This document shows, one piece after another, positions 45,572-53,903 of a stretch of DNA of 54,032 bases (the stretch's first letter is position 1; every line of letters begins with the position of its first letter). The notes under the pieces were generated by a model. The model searched no databases, had not been told where the DNA came from, and saw only the letters and a list, made by a program, of their open reading frames with translations. The DNA lies in the NCBI GenBank assembly GCA_028280485.1, contig JANQLS010000016.1, positions 1 to 54,032 of the forward strand, given 5' to 3'. The stretch is from Planctomycetota bacterium. GTDB lineage: Bacteria; Planctomycetota; UBA8108; JACQVS01. Both the position numbers and the translations under genes were made by a program.

Positions 45572-46429
45572 ATGAAGCAGAAACATCGCAAATTCATTTT
45601 CCTTTTCGCAATTCTGTCTTCCTTAACTCTTATTTGTACTGTTGCTATCTATTGGCAAACCATCGTCGAGTGGTACGAATTTCAATCGGAATTCGAAACT
45701 TTACCTATAAACGCTCAAGGGCTCCGTGAATACAAGCATTCCCGAACGGGTATTATCTTTGTGAAAATTCCCGGAGGGAAATTTATGATGGGGAGCCCGG
45801 AGAATGAAAAGGGGAGGTCTATCCTTGAAGAACCTCAACAGGAAGTCACACTTCCCTCTTTCCTGATCGCGAAGTATGAAGTCTCCCAGGAGCAATGGGA
45901 AAAAGTTATGGGGTCTAATCCTTCTCACTTTAAAGGAAAACACCTTCCCGTTGAAAACGTCAATTGGGAAGAAATCCAAGAATATACAAAAGAGAACGGA
46001 TTAACACTTCCAACCGAAGCTCAATGGGAATACGCGTGCCGAGCTGGCACTTCAACTCGATTCAGCTTTGGAGCTGAAATTTCAATCGAGATGGCCAATA
46101 TCAGGAATCGGCAATTAAATAAAAAATCAAACCAGCGAACCATGATGGGTAAAACAGTACCGGTAAATCAATTTAAACCCAATGCCTTTGGATTACATCA
46201 AATGCACGGAAATGTCTACGAGTGGTGTGAAGATCTATTCCCAAATCAACATTTCTTTGTGGGAAAAAATTTTAAAGACAGTCGAGCCCTTCGTGGAGGG
46301 AGTTTCTCTAGTAGGCCCGACGACGTTCGTTCTTCAGCCCGAATCAGTCAGCTGCAAAATTCAAAATCTTTATCCGTTGGTTTTCGCCCCGTTTGGAATT
46401 TGAATCATGGAACAGCCGAAAAAGAATGA
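45572..46429 (+). CDS. Membrane-anchored FGE-sulfatase-domain protein, copy 3
   Basis: A 285-residue paralogue very close in layout to the protein at 40178. It has a membrane helix (FLFAILSSLTLICTVAIYW), then WYEFQSEFETLPINAQGLRE, GIIFVKIPGGKFMMGS, YEVSQEQWEKVMG, LPTEAQWEYACRAG, MHGNVYEW and RGGSF. After RGGSF no Cys pair is found (SSRPDDVRSSAR), so it is not expected to be a sulfatase-maturing enzyme. The next gene overlaps its stop (ATGA). Probably a recent duplication of the 40178 gene, since the N-terminal segments align. Confidence 0.85.
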   Translation: MKQKHRKFIFLFAILSSLTLICTVAIYWQTIVEWYEFQSEFETLPINAQGLREYKHSRTGIIFVKIPGGKFMMGSPENEKGRSILEEPQQEVTLPSFLIAKYEVSQEQWEKVMGSNPSHFKGKHLPVENVNWEEIQEYTKENGLTLPTEAQWEYACRAGTSTRFSFGAEISIEMANIRNRQLNKKSNQRTMMGKTVPVNQFKPNAFGLHQMHGNVYEWCEDLFPNQHFFVGKNFKDSRALRGGSFSSRPDDVRSSARISQLQNSKSLSVGFRPVWNLNHGTAEKE

Positions 46430-46749
46430 CCGATGATAATGCTGCCCAGCCTTTTAAATTTATTTTAAAGCTTATTGCCTGTTATCTACTTTCATCCATT
46501 TCAGTAATGTTCTTTACGATGGGTTTTGAGGAAGGACACGCCCACGTTCCACTTTCATCTTTCCCCGAGTACCTTCTTTTATCCCCTTTATTTCCTTTGG
46601 CTCTTTTGGTGGGTGTTTTTGAGGGGGATCGAGAAGTCATATTGAATGCCGTTTGGTTTATTGCGAATTTTATAGTCGGAGTCTTCTTTTTCTTCTGGTT
46701 GCCTCAGTATCTGTTTAAGAAAAAAGAGAGTGACGAAAGATATCTCTGA
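46426..46749 (+). CDS. Small membrane protein coupled to FGE-like copy 3
   Basis: A 107-residue protein whose ATG overlaps the TGA of the FGE-like gene. The frame is open upstream to 46393, but the overlap start is preferred. Three hydrophobic segments (about 12-35, 48-65 and 75-98) suggest a small multi-pass membrane protein. No motif I recognise. Likely cotranscribed and translationally coupled with the FGE-like protein. Confidence 0.7.
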   Translation: MTDDNAAQPFKFILKLIACYLLSSISVMFFTMGFEEGHAHVPLSSFPEYLLLSPLFPLALLVGVFEGDREVILNAVWFIANFIVGVFFFFWLPQYLFKKKESDERYL

Positions 46750-46957
46750 AGAATATTACTACATTATTAATCCGAAGCGTTAATGAGACATTGAATTGCA
46801 GCTTATATGACTTGAACCTACACTAAGTGGCAAGAACTCAGTGAGGTTGTTTAATAACTTTAAGGCAAATTTATTCTTTCATCCTCGCTCATGATTTGAG
46901 CTCGCTATTTAGTAAAACTCATCAATACGCCAAAAATCGGCTCAGAGGCTGAGCCGA

Positions 46958-49900
46958 CTACTTTGATTTTTTCTGGCTTGTTATCAAGTAAGTGATCAAG
47001 TCAATGATTTCGTCCTCGTTGAAATAATTCAACAAACCATTGGGCATGGCGGATACGGTTGAGGCCTGGCGTCGTAGCACATCGGCTTTGGCTACCTTGA
47101 TCGTCTTTTTTGGCTCTAACATATTCGTGATGATTTCCAAGTGCGTCGCGCGATCGTCACTGAGAACTATCCTCCCAGTTAATATTCGGCCATCCGAAAG
47201 GATCAAGGTTTCCGAAGCGTACTTCTCGTTGATTTTTCGCGAAGGCTCGATGATGGAAGTTATAAGATCTCGAGTTGTTAATTTAAGTTCGAGCGATGTG
47301 AGATCAGGACCGTTTAATCCTCCCTTTCCGTCCTCGCCGTGACAGACGATGCATTGAGCCGTCTCAAATATTTTCTTCCCGCGAACGGGATCACCCTTAG
47401 ACTTTTCTTTGTCCCAAGAAGTAGCGATTTCATCCACCGTCCAATTTCGAATGAACTTCGTTCTGGTAATTGGTCTCCCTCCGCTCTTTATATTGACATC
47501 AGTTTTATAAATTTTTAACCATGCAGCGAGATCAGCAATATCTTGCGCTTTCAGGCCAAGGGTCACCGGGTCGTACATCAAGGAGCGTTTGAAGCTGCTT
47601 TTTTTCTTTATACGGTCTTTAGGAATGAGTTGAAGGACTCCAGCGGCCGATTGAATCACGAGGGGCAGAGCATTTTTCAACCAAAGGTCACTGTTGTTAA
47701 ATGCGATGCCATGAACGATACCACCGTCCTTGAGCAAAACCTCAGTCCCTTCGTATCCGAGGGAGATCTCGGCGGAAGGTTCCGCGATGGAACGTACGAG
47801 AACTTCTCGCGTTTGGTTCGCCCCCCAGCCACTGAGATTCGGTCCGTAGTCCGCTCCGATACCATCGATCTGGTGACACAGAATGCAATGAGCAGTGGCA
47901 AGTTTCTTTCCGTGAGTGGCATCACCTTTGAGTTTTAAGATCTCACCTACTGAAACTCGTTTTGCTTCAGCGGGGACTGTCGGCACCGGAGAAGAGTTGA
48001 TCGTGATGGTTTCCGGATCGTAGATACCTTGTTCCTTAAGAGCTTTTTCGATGCCGTGCTTAGCCCATTCGCCCGACAAATTACGAAGTAACCAGGCAGT
48101 CGCGTCTCCTTTGAGCGGTGATCGATCGCTGGCTAAATCGATCATCACTTTGGCCGCGCGGGCATCATCGATAAAGGCGATAGACTCGACAGCAAACCTT
48201 CGTTGCTCCAGTGAAAGTTCAGAATGAGTTGCTCGCGCTTTGAGATCATCGATGGAGGCCGATCCCCACAGGCGCCAAGTCAGACGAGCAAAACGATCGG
48301 GCCACTCAGCGGGCTTTCCGGGTTTGAGTCCTTCTTTGATAGCAGTCCAAATCATACTTTCTTGCTTAGCTGCCCCGAGTCCGATGGCTTCAACAGAGTT
48401 CTTGTCACTCGTGTCACAACGTCTCGCAAGTTCAACGAAGATGTCGGTGGTTTTGGAGGCGGGGATATCTCGAAGAGATAAAGCGATTTCACTTCGGACT
48501 CGTGGCGAGGTATCTTTTGCAAGTTGTCGAGCAAAGGGGACGATATCGTGCCCGGCTCGTCGTAAAGCTCGGTAGGCGACAACCCGCATCTCTGGTCGTT
48601 CGTGTTCTAATGTTTTGACACAAGTTTCCACCCCAGAATCACCGAGATAGGGTAAAAGCCAAACGGCACGAGCCGCAATAAACTTGTTATCGTCATTCAT
48701 GAGAGCCGAAACTTGAGGGAGTGCTTTAGCACCTTCTGCTTTGAGTGCTCTGAAGCCGAGATAGCGGGTGTGAATGGCTGGGCTTCGCAATGCTGCAATT
48801 TGCCCTTCAATTGAGTCGAGATTAAGTTTGGGAATAGCTGATTTAAAATTCCGTGGAGCAACCCGATAGATCGTTCCCGAGAACGATTCGTCAAGGTGGG
48901 CGGACGCACCGACCCTCGGGTCGAACCAATCGGAGAAATAGATCGCACCATCTGGCCCAATAGTTACGTCACTGGGGCGAAAGAACGTGGGGGCAACTTG
49001 GTCGACGTCCGTATTTTGAGAGGAGTCTTTTCCAGCGAAGTCGGACCCTTCGAGTTTTCTCTCTGAGTTCGTGGTGACGAAATCGAAACGCTTAAGACTA
49101 AAAGTTGCGGCCTTCGGTTTAGGCAAGTAGCCAAGAATCGTATTGAGAGTGGTATCGCAACTGAGGAGTAGCCCGTTCCATTTCGGGTCGAGTGCGCCAT
49201 TTTCATAAAAGGCAATACCGGTTGGGGCGCCTCCACCATAGACATCCCCCGCATCCATGGTGCCTGGATCATCTTGCCTCCAATGCACACGTGCGTAGGC
49301 TTGCCCAGGACGTTTGACGGCTTTGTTGCGTTGCTTAGCATCCCGAGTGTAGTAACCGGCGCAGCCATATTCGAGCACATAAGAAGTTCGGCAAGCTGGT
49401 GGATCATCGTTATCGTTTTGAAACATGTCACCGAATGAGGTGAGAGTCTGCTCGTAGGAATTACGCAAGCCGTGACTAACGATCTCAACATTGGAACCGT
49501 CGGGATCCATGCGAACGGCAAAACCAGAGGTCCAAACGTGTCCGTCGTCAGATACTTTTCCTGACACTCTCCTATGATCGACCAGCCAGCTGGGGCCACT
49601 TCCGCCGTAGGTACCGCCCATGTAAAAAGTTTTACCCGACTTGTCGGTAAAGACCGCACCGCAATTACCGTTGTTGAAATAGAACTTCCCGTCGGGCCCG
49701 GTGGTGAGGGAATGCAAACCGTGATCGTGATTGATGGCATTGAAGCCGGTGAGAATCACTTCGCGTTTGTCGATTTCTGGATCGAACTTCAGGTCACGAT
49801 TGACGTCAGTATAGGCGATCACATCGGGCGCCATCGCCACGTAAACGACATTATCGATGACCGCCACTCCCATGGGCGCAATCAATCCCTGTTCCTGAAC

Positions 49901-50320
49901 AAAAGTGTGGGACTTGTCACATTTGCCATCTCCGTCGGTGTCTTCAAGTACAACAATTCGGTCACCAGCCTTACGCGTCCCGTGTCGACCACGATAGTTG
50001 ACACCCTCTGTAACCCATATGCGACCCACAGGGTCGATGTCCATATTGGTTGGGTTGTAGAGATGTGGCGTGGTTGCCCAGACGGTCACTTCAAGCGAGG
50101 GATCGATCTCGAACATTTCGGACGGAATGAAAGCCGGATCTTTCCTAGGCTTCCACTTATTGGTAGGAGACGTCAGGGGGGAAGCGTTGGCTGAAAGGGT
50201 TAAATCTTTGGACACATAGTCTTTGATTCCATGGTTTTCGATGAGGGAAAACACAAAGATGAAGGTAATAACCAGAATGGTGATCAATGTTCGAACGAAC
50301 AGGCTTCCCTTAAAATTCAT
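46958..50320 (-). CDS. PVC-type heme-binding protein: propeller, HEAT, two cytochrome c motifs
   Basis: A 1120-residue exported protein. A hydrophobic N-terminus (about 10-30) precedes a propeller of the membrane-bound dehydrogenase type found in Pirellula and Verrucomicrobia: PTNMDIDPVGRIWVTEG, DTDGDGKCD, HGLHSLTTGPDGKFYF and GLRNSYEQT. HEAT repeats follow (about 515-720, for example ALRSPAIHTRYLGFRALKAE). Two c-type heme sites come next, CILCH near residue 813 and CIVCH near 991, each with the GPNL/GPDL follow-up seen in the PVC heme-binding domain. It probably oxidises a sugar or related substrate outside the cytoplasm and passes electrons on; the substrate is not known. Single gene on the minus strand. 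Confidence 0.9.
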   Translation of the reverse strand: MNFKGSLFVRTLITILVITFIFVFSLIENHGIKDYVSKDLTLSANASPLTSPTNKWKPRKDPAFIPSEMFEIDPSLEVTVWATTPHLYNPTNMDIDPVGRIWVTEGVNYRGRHGTRKAGDRIVVLEDTDGDGKCDKSHTFVQEQGLIAPMGVAVIDNVVYVAMAPDVIAYTDVNRDLKFDPEIDKREVILTGFNAINHDHGLHSLTTGPDGKFYFNNGNCGAVFTDKSGKTFYMGGTYGGSGPSWLVDHRRVSGKVSDDGHVWTSGFAVRMDPDGSNVEIVSHGLRNSYEQTLTSFGDMFQNDNDDPPACRTSYVLEYGCAGYYTRDAKQRNKAVKRPGQAYARVHWRQDDPGTMDAGDVYGGGAPTGIAFYENGALDPKWNGLLLSCDTTLNTILGYLPKPKAATFSLKRFDFVTTNSERKLEGSDFAGKDSSQNTDVDQVAPTFFRPSDVTIGPDGAIYFSDWFDPRVGASAHLDESFSGTIYRVAPRNFKSAIPKLNLDSIEGQIAALRSPAIHTRYLGFRALKAEGAKALPQVSALMNDDNKFIAARAVWLLPYLGDSGVETCVKTLEHERPEMRVVAYRALRRAGHDIVPFARQLAKDTSPRVRSEIALSLRDIPASKTTDIFVELARRCDTSDKNSVEAIGLGAAKQESMIWTAIKEGLKPGKPAEWPDRFARLTWRLWGSASIDDLKARATHSELSLEQRRFAVESIAFIDDARAAKVMIDLASDRSPLKGDATAWLLRNLSGEWAKHGIEKALKEQGIYDPETITINSSPVPTVPAEAKRVSVGEILKLKGDATHGKKLATAHCILCHQIDGIGADYGPNLSGWGANQTREVLVRSIAEPSAEISLGYEGTEVLLKDGGIVHGIAFNNSDLWLKNALPLVIQSAAGVLQLIPKDRIKKKSSFKRSLMYDPVTLGLKAQDIADLAAWLKIYKTDVNIKSGGRPITRTKFIRNWTVDEIATSWDKEKSKGDPVRGKKIFETAQCIVCHGEDGKGGLNGPDLTSLELKLTTRDLITSIIEPSRKINEKYASETLILSDGRILTGRIVLSDDRATHLEIITNMLEPKKTIKVAKADVLRRQASTVSAMPNGLLNYFNEDEIIDLITYLITSQKKSK

Positions 50321-50463
50321 GGTCTAATTTATTTCGGCCTAAAATTCTCTGTATAAAATTCTATATTTCATTAATAGTTTAAAAACAAAGTATACCAAGG
50401 ACTACTCATCGCCCTTAAGCCGAAAACTTAGAATCAACTTATTAGGAGAAGATTTACGGTATC

Positions 50464-50988
50464 ATGAAATCACGCGTCGTATTCCTTATAAGATTGGCGG
50501 CCCTCGTCTCTATCACCAGCGGTCTGATCGGGGGGTACGTCTGGTTCGTAGATATAGTAGACCGATCCGATGGAGATCGATTACGGTATGGCTTTTGGCA
50601 TAATCCATTCATGCAATTCCATTCCTTTAACGAACCTTTCCTTGATATTTCGATGTGGGTATTACTCGCGTGTGCAGCAACGATTGGCCTCGGGGGACTG
50701 ATGCTCTTAGCCCCGATTAAATTAGGAGCATGGCTCGTGATCTGGCAGGCCCGAGTGTCAATTTTAATAAACGGGATTATCGTCATCTTCATCGACCTGA
50801 TAGCTATCGGTGTTATCAAGGGTTATTGGTCAGGCCTAGCCTTGGCACTACGAACGGGATCTATCGCGGTCAATTTAACACTTTTGAAGTTTCTGAACGG
50901 TAAATCGGTGAAGGCCTACTTCGCAGGACAATCGAGCCCGGATCAAGAAGAAGTTCATGAACGAGACTTCGCATCGAAGTCCCGTTGA
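50464..50988 (+). CDS. Small four-helix membrane protein, unknown function
   Basis: A 174-residue protein with about four hydrophobic segments: VFLIRLAALVSITSGLIGGY, a second near MWVLLACAATIGLGGLMLL, a third near LINGIIVIFIDLIAIGVI and a weaker fourth near 130-145. The C-terminal tail is charged and cytoplasmic by prediction. I do not recognise the family. It diverges from the PVC heme-protein gene with a 143-nt gap that must hold both promoters. Confidence 0.7.
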   Translation: MKSRVVFLIRLAALVSITSGLIGGYVWFVDIVDRSDGDRLRYGFWHNPFMQFHSFNEPFLDISMWVLLACAATIGLGGLMLLAPIKLGAWLVIWQARVSILINGIIVIFIDLIAIGVIKGYWSGLALALRTGSIAVNLTLLKFLNGKSVKAYFAGQSSPDQEEVHERDFASKSR

Positions 50989-51068
50989 GGCCCTTGGGTT
51001 GTATTTATCAATGGATACCGCCGGGCAGAAGAATTAGAGCAAGGGTGTAAATTCTCTGAGAAACACCT

Positions 51069-51096
51069 TTAACTAGCCCGAAACGTGAGCGAGGGG
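51069..51096. repeat. Half-site of the TTAACTAGC palindrome family
   Basis: TTAACTAGCCCGAAACGTGA plus GCGAGGGG matches one arm of the palindromes at 26486-26561 and 31204-31264. No mirrored arm is found nearby, so it looks like a decayed or single-unit copy. Confidence 0.6.
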
Positions 51097-51219
51097 ACGA
51101 AATCTTGAGTTTAACAAAAAGGACTTCAACCCACGTGAGGCGGAGATGGCTCCATACCACAAACTCATCGCATCATTACCGTTATAATTTTTCTTTAGCT
51201 GGTCGGGGAAATTGAGAAC

Positions 51220-52428
51220 TCACTTCGTCGGTAGCTCGAAGAGCTGACCGTAAGTAACGTACGGAATGGGGTACTGACAGCGTAAACGGTATCCTCGGAA
51301 ACGGGATCGATCCCAACCCAGTTGATCTAAAACATGATCGACCATTTCGTCATATCGGGGAATGTCACTGTTTCCAATTGTTTTGAGACCCAGTGGGATC
51401 TGCGTGCGCTCAACGGGGGCAGGTACTTGGTCGATAGCGAAGTCTGTGCGATCGAAATCGGGGAGAGGGGGTCCTGGAGTCCAAGCTCTCGTCACGACTT
51501 CCTGTTGCGCACCGGGGCAAACATCCTCGTGAAGGAACACGTCCATTACCATCACCCGACACGGACGCTGCATTTTATAGGATGCTAGAAAATGCTCCGG
51601 GGGAGTTTGGTATCGTAGATGCCCGTTGCGTACAACCATAGCCTGGACGACATCGATCGGTTGGTTGATGTTGAGAGCCCCCGCTGGAAGCTGCAATCGT
51701 CTTTGTGTCTTGGTCGGTAAGATTTCGAGGTCAGGTAAGTCAGCGCTCGAAAACTCCTTCATGACGATCTTCTCGAAGTCCGTTCCGAGGGGCTCACCAT
51801 TTAAATATTCCCAATTGATGGAGTCCGGAGTGACTGCACTCGAAGGATCAAGACCACCGACGAAGAGGGTGATAGGGGAAGAGTAACTCAGGCGTCGTAA
51901 ACCCAGCTGGCCCCCGATATGCGCGTCGTCACAGCGAAGACCATTCGCAGAGGGTTGTATAAATGAGGCGGAGAAATTGACATCAGCTCGAGACCCGAGG
52001 ATGAAGGACATACACTTGTAAGCTGCTTGACTCGCTCGCCGCATCCCCACATCGAGCGCCTCCGGCATCATACCTGAAAGTGCGGCTTCGAATTCGGTTC
52101 TCCCACCAGCAAACTCATCGATCATAGCTCGAAACTCATCAATCCGAGTTCGAGCTTGCCCGCAGATCTCCGACGAAACCCCACGGGATTCGGCGGCACG
52201 TACGACCATGAGAAGACCTTGGGGAGCCGGAGACTCGTGAAGCGTCTCCAAGGGATCACTCGCTCGAGTTGCACGTACAACCTTACTAGCAAGGGACTTA
52301 TCGAGGTTAAGCGTGGCTGCTAAGTCCGTAGGTCTAGGAGCCGGACCGGAGACCGTTGTTACTATCGAGTCTAAGGATGCCCTTAAGGCTCCTCCGAGTT
52401 CTCGTGCTCTGGGTCCGAATGTGACCAC
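51220..52428 (-). CDS. Hypothetical protein with possible N-terminal HTH
   Basis: About 402 residues from a GTG start at 52428, which has AGAGGAG upstream. The frame is open to 52554, but those 42 codons are AT-rich and unlike the rest, so they are left out. Near the N-terminus PRPTDLAATLNLDKSLASKV resembles a helix-turn-helix, followed by a helical region (about 90-150). The C-terminal 200 residues are beta-rich without a known motif. The gene looks richer in GC than its neighbours. It may be a regulator with a ligand-binding half, but the family is not recognised. Confidence 0.6.
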   Translation of the reverse strand: MVTFGPRARELGGALRASLDSIVTTVSGPAPRPTDLAATLNLDKSLASKVVRATRASDPLETLHESPAPQGLLMVVRAAESRGVSSEICGQARTRIDEFRAMIDEFAGGRTEFEAALSGMMPEALDVGMRRASQAAYKCMSFILGSRADVNFSASFIQPSANGLRCDDAHIGGQLGLRRLSYSSPITLFVGGLDPSSAVTPDSINWEYLNGEPLGTDFEKIVMKEFSSADLPDLEILPTKTQRRLQLPAGALNINQPIDVVQAMVVRNGHLRYQTPPEHFLASYKMQRPCRVMVMDVFLHEDVCPGAQQEVVTRAWTPGPPLPDFDRTDFAIDQVPAPVERTQIPLGLKTIGNSDIPRYDEMVDHVLDQLGWDRSRFRGYRLRCQYPIPYVTYGQLFELPTK

Positions 52429-52700
52429 TTTTATGCTTGCTCCTCTGAAGAATGTCGTGCGAATCCCACCAATATAATGACCGGTCCACACTTTTAGAAT
52501 ACCTTGAAATTTCCTTTTATGAACTATGATAAATTCTTTGAAAGAATATTTCATATATTATCTTGATTAAAATATTCCATCAATCTAGAATCTCAACATG
52601 GGTTTAGGATGGTATTCAGGCTGGATCAGCTCATTGGTAAGCTCAGCTTTAATCCGATCGACAAAAGCCATCCCTATAAATGTTACTTAGGACGAAATTC

Positions 52701-53903
52701 ATGAAGTCAACAGTTCTACTGGCTTTTGCCTCTATCTTGCTTCTCACCGGTCTCGCGAGTGCTCAAGGCTCGAACAATTGTGATTCTGCACAACTGATCA
52801 CGGGTAGCGGCCCTCATCATTTCGTAACCGGAAATGCGACAACCGATGGTCCAGAAGAGGGTGTCTTGATGGTTCCCCGCTTGCGTCAGATTGAAAACGA
52901 TGTCTGGTTCAAATGGGTCGCTCCCTCGACTGCCGTTTACCAAATCAATACCGTGCACCCTCCAGAAACAAATGGTGCAACTGCGGTTGCTATTTACCAG
53001 TTTGGTTGCCCCGAGGGTCCGGGTAGGGCTATAGCAGGACGGATGGGAAATGAAAACGGCTTTGAACTTCTCGCCAATATCAGCTTCGGGGCAATAGCCA
53101 AGACGGAGTACTTGATCCGGATAGGTAATACTGTTTCCCAGAATCGCACGAAGGGAATCTTCACGATCGAAGAGATGAGTCCGCCGGAAATCCTCGCCAC
53201 AGAAGTCAATCCGGACAACGGTCGAACGTACCACATGCTCGCGCCCTCTTCTTGGACAATAGCACGAGTTGCCGCGCTGAAGTTGGGTGGAGACTTGGTG
53301 ACTGTCAATGATAAGGAAGAGAACGATTGGCTGATGTCAACCTTCTACAACTTCGAGGGAAAAAATCGCAGCCTTTGGTTGGGTTATAGTGATGCTGAAA
53401 CCGAGGGGGAATGGGTGTGGGCCAACGGGGAGACTCCCGATTATGAAAATTGGTCTTCTGCTAATGGACCCAACAACGGTAATCAATATGAGCACTACGC
53501 CCACATTCGCAAAGACCACACGAATGGGTCTTGGAATGACTTACTCGGCTTCCCCGGCCTTTCATTTTTTTACGATGAGGTCCATGGAATTGTTGAGATC
53601 GGTGAGGTGGTCCCCGGGAAAACTCGATTCCTTCGCGGTGATTGTAATAACGACGGTAGTGCAGATATTTCCGACGCAGTGTCGAACCTCGACTATCAAT
53701 TTGTCGGAAGTTATCAACCTCCCTGTGTCGATGCTTGTGACTACGATGATAGTAATAAGGTTGACGTCAGTGATGTGATCGCTGGACTCTCACACCTTTT
53801 CTTAGGCACTGCAGCTCCATCTCCGCCAGGTTTGACATGTGGCGAAGATCCCACCGATGACGAGATTAGCTGCGAGAACTTTTTGCTTTGTGAAGATAAT
53901 TAG
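52701..53903 (+). CDS. Secreted C-type-lectin-like protein with dockerin-like tail
   Basis: A 400-residue exported protein. The start at 52701 is preferred over 52680 because it gives a clean signal peptide (MKSTVLLAFASILLLTG) and an AGGA ribosome binding site about 8 nt upstream. Residues about 25-165 are a beta-rich domain. Residues about 195-305 look like a C-type lectin: GRTYHMLAPSSWTIARVAA, LGGDLVTVNDKEENDWL, LWLGYSDAETEGEWVWANG and a GSWND block, which is the usual calcium/sugar-site region. The tail has two calcium-loop-like repeats (GDCNNDGSADISDA and DYDDSNKVDVSDV), then FLGT, CGED and paired Cys, as at 44297. Probably a surface-bound glycan-binding protein. Its stop codon lies at the border of a multi-hairpin repeat. 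Confidence 0.85.
   Translation: MKSTVLLAFASILLLTGLASAQGSNNCDSAQLITGSGPHHFVTGNATTDGPEEGVLMVPRLRQIENDVWFKWVAPSTAVYQINTVHPPETNGATAVAIYQFGCPEGPGRAIAGRMGNENGFELLANISFGAIAKTEYLIRIGNTVSQNRTKGIFTIEEMSPPEILATEVNPDNGRTYHMLAPSSWTIARVAALKLGGDLVTVNDKEENDWLMSTFYNFEGKNRSLWLGYSDAETEGEWVWANGETPDYENWSSANGPNNGNQYEHYAHIRKDHTNGSWNDLLGFPGLSFFYDEVHGIVEIGEVVPGKTRFLRGDCNNDGSADISDAVSNLDYQFVGSYQPPCVDACDYDDSNKVDVSDVIAGLSHLFLGTAAPSPPGLTCGEDPTDDEISCENFLLCEDN

Noticed and set aside
40178..46429. Calling the three FGE-like proteins sulfatase-maturing enzymes
   Set aside because: The cysteine pair required for formylglycine formation is absent in all three and no sulfatase gene is in the window.
48964..49740. A 258-codon open frame in another frame of the PVC heme-protein gene
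   Set aside because: It lies wholly inside a well-supported gene on the same strand, has no family motif, and its Pro/Thr/Ser-rich composition is typical of a frame shadow.
49574..50194. A 206-codon plus-strand open frame opposite the PVC heme-protein gene
   Set aside because: No recognisable domain; the minus-strand protein shows clear propeller motifs in the same bases.
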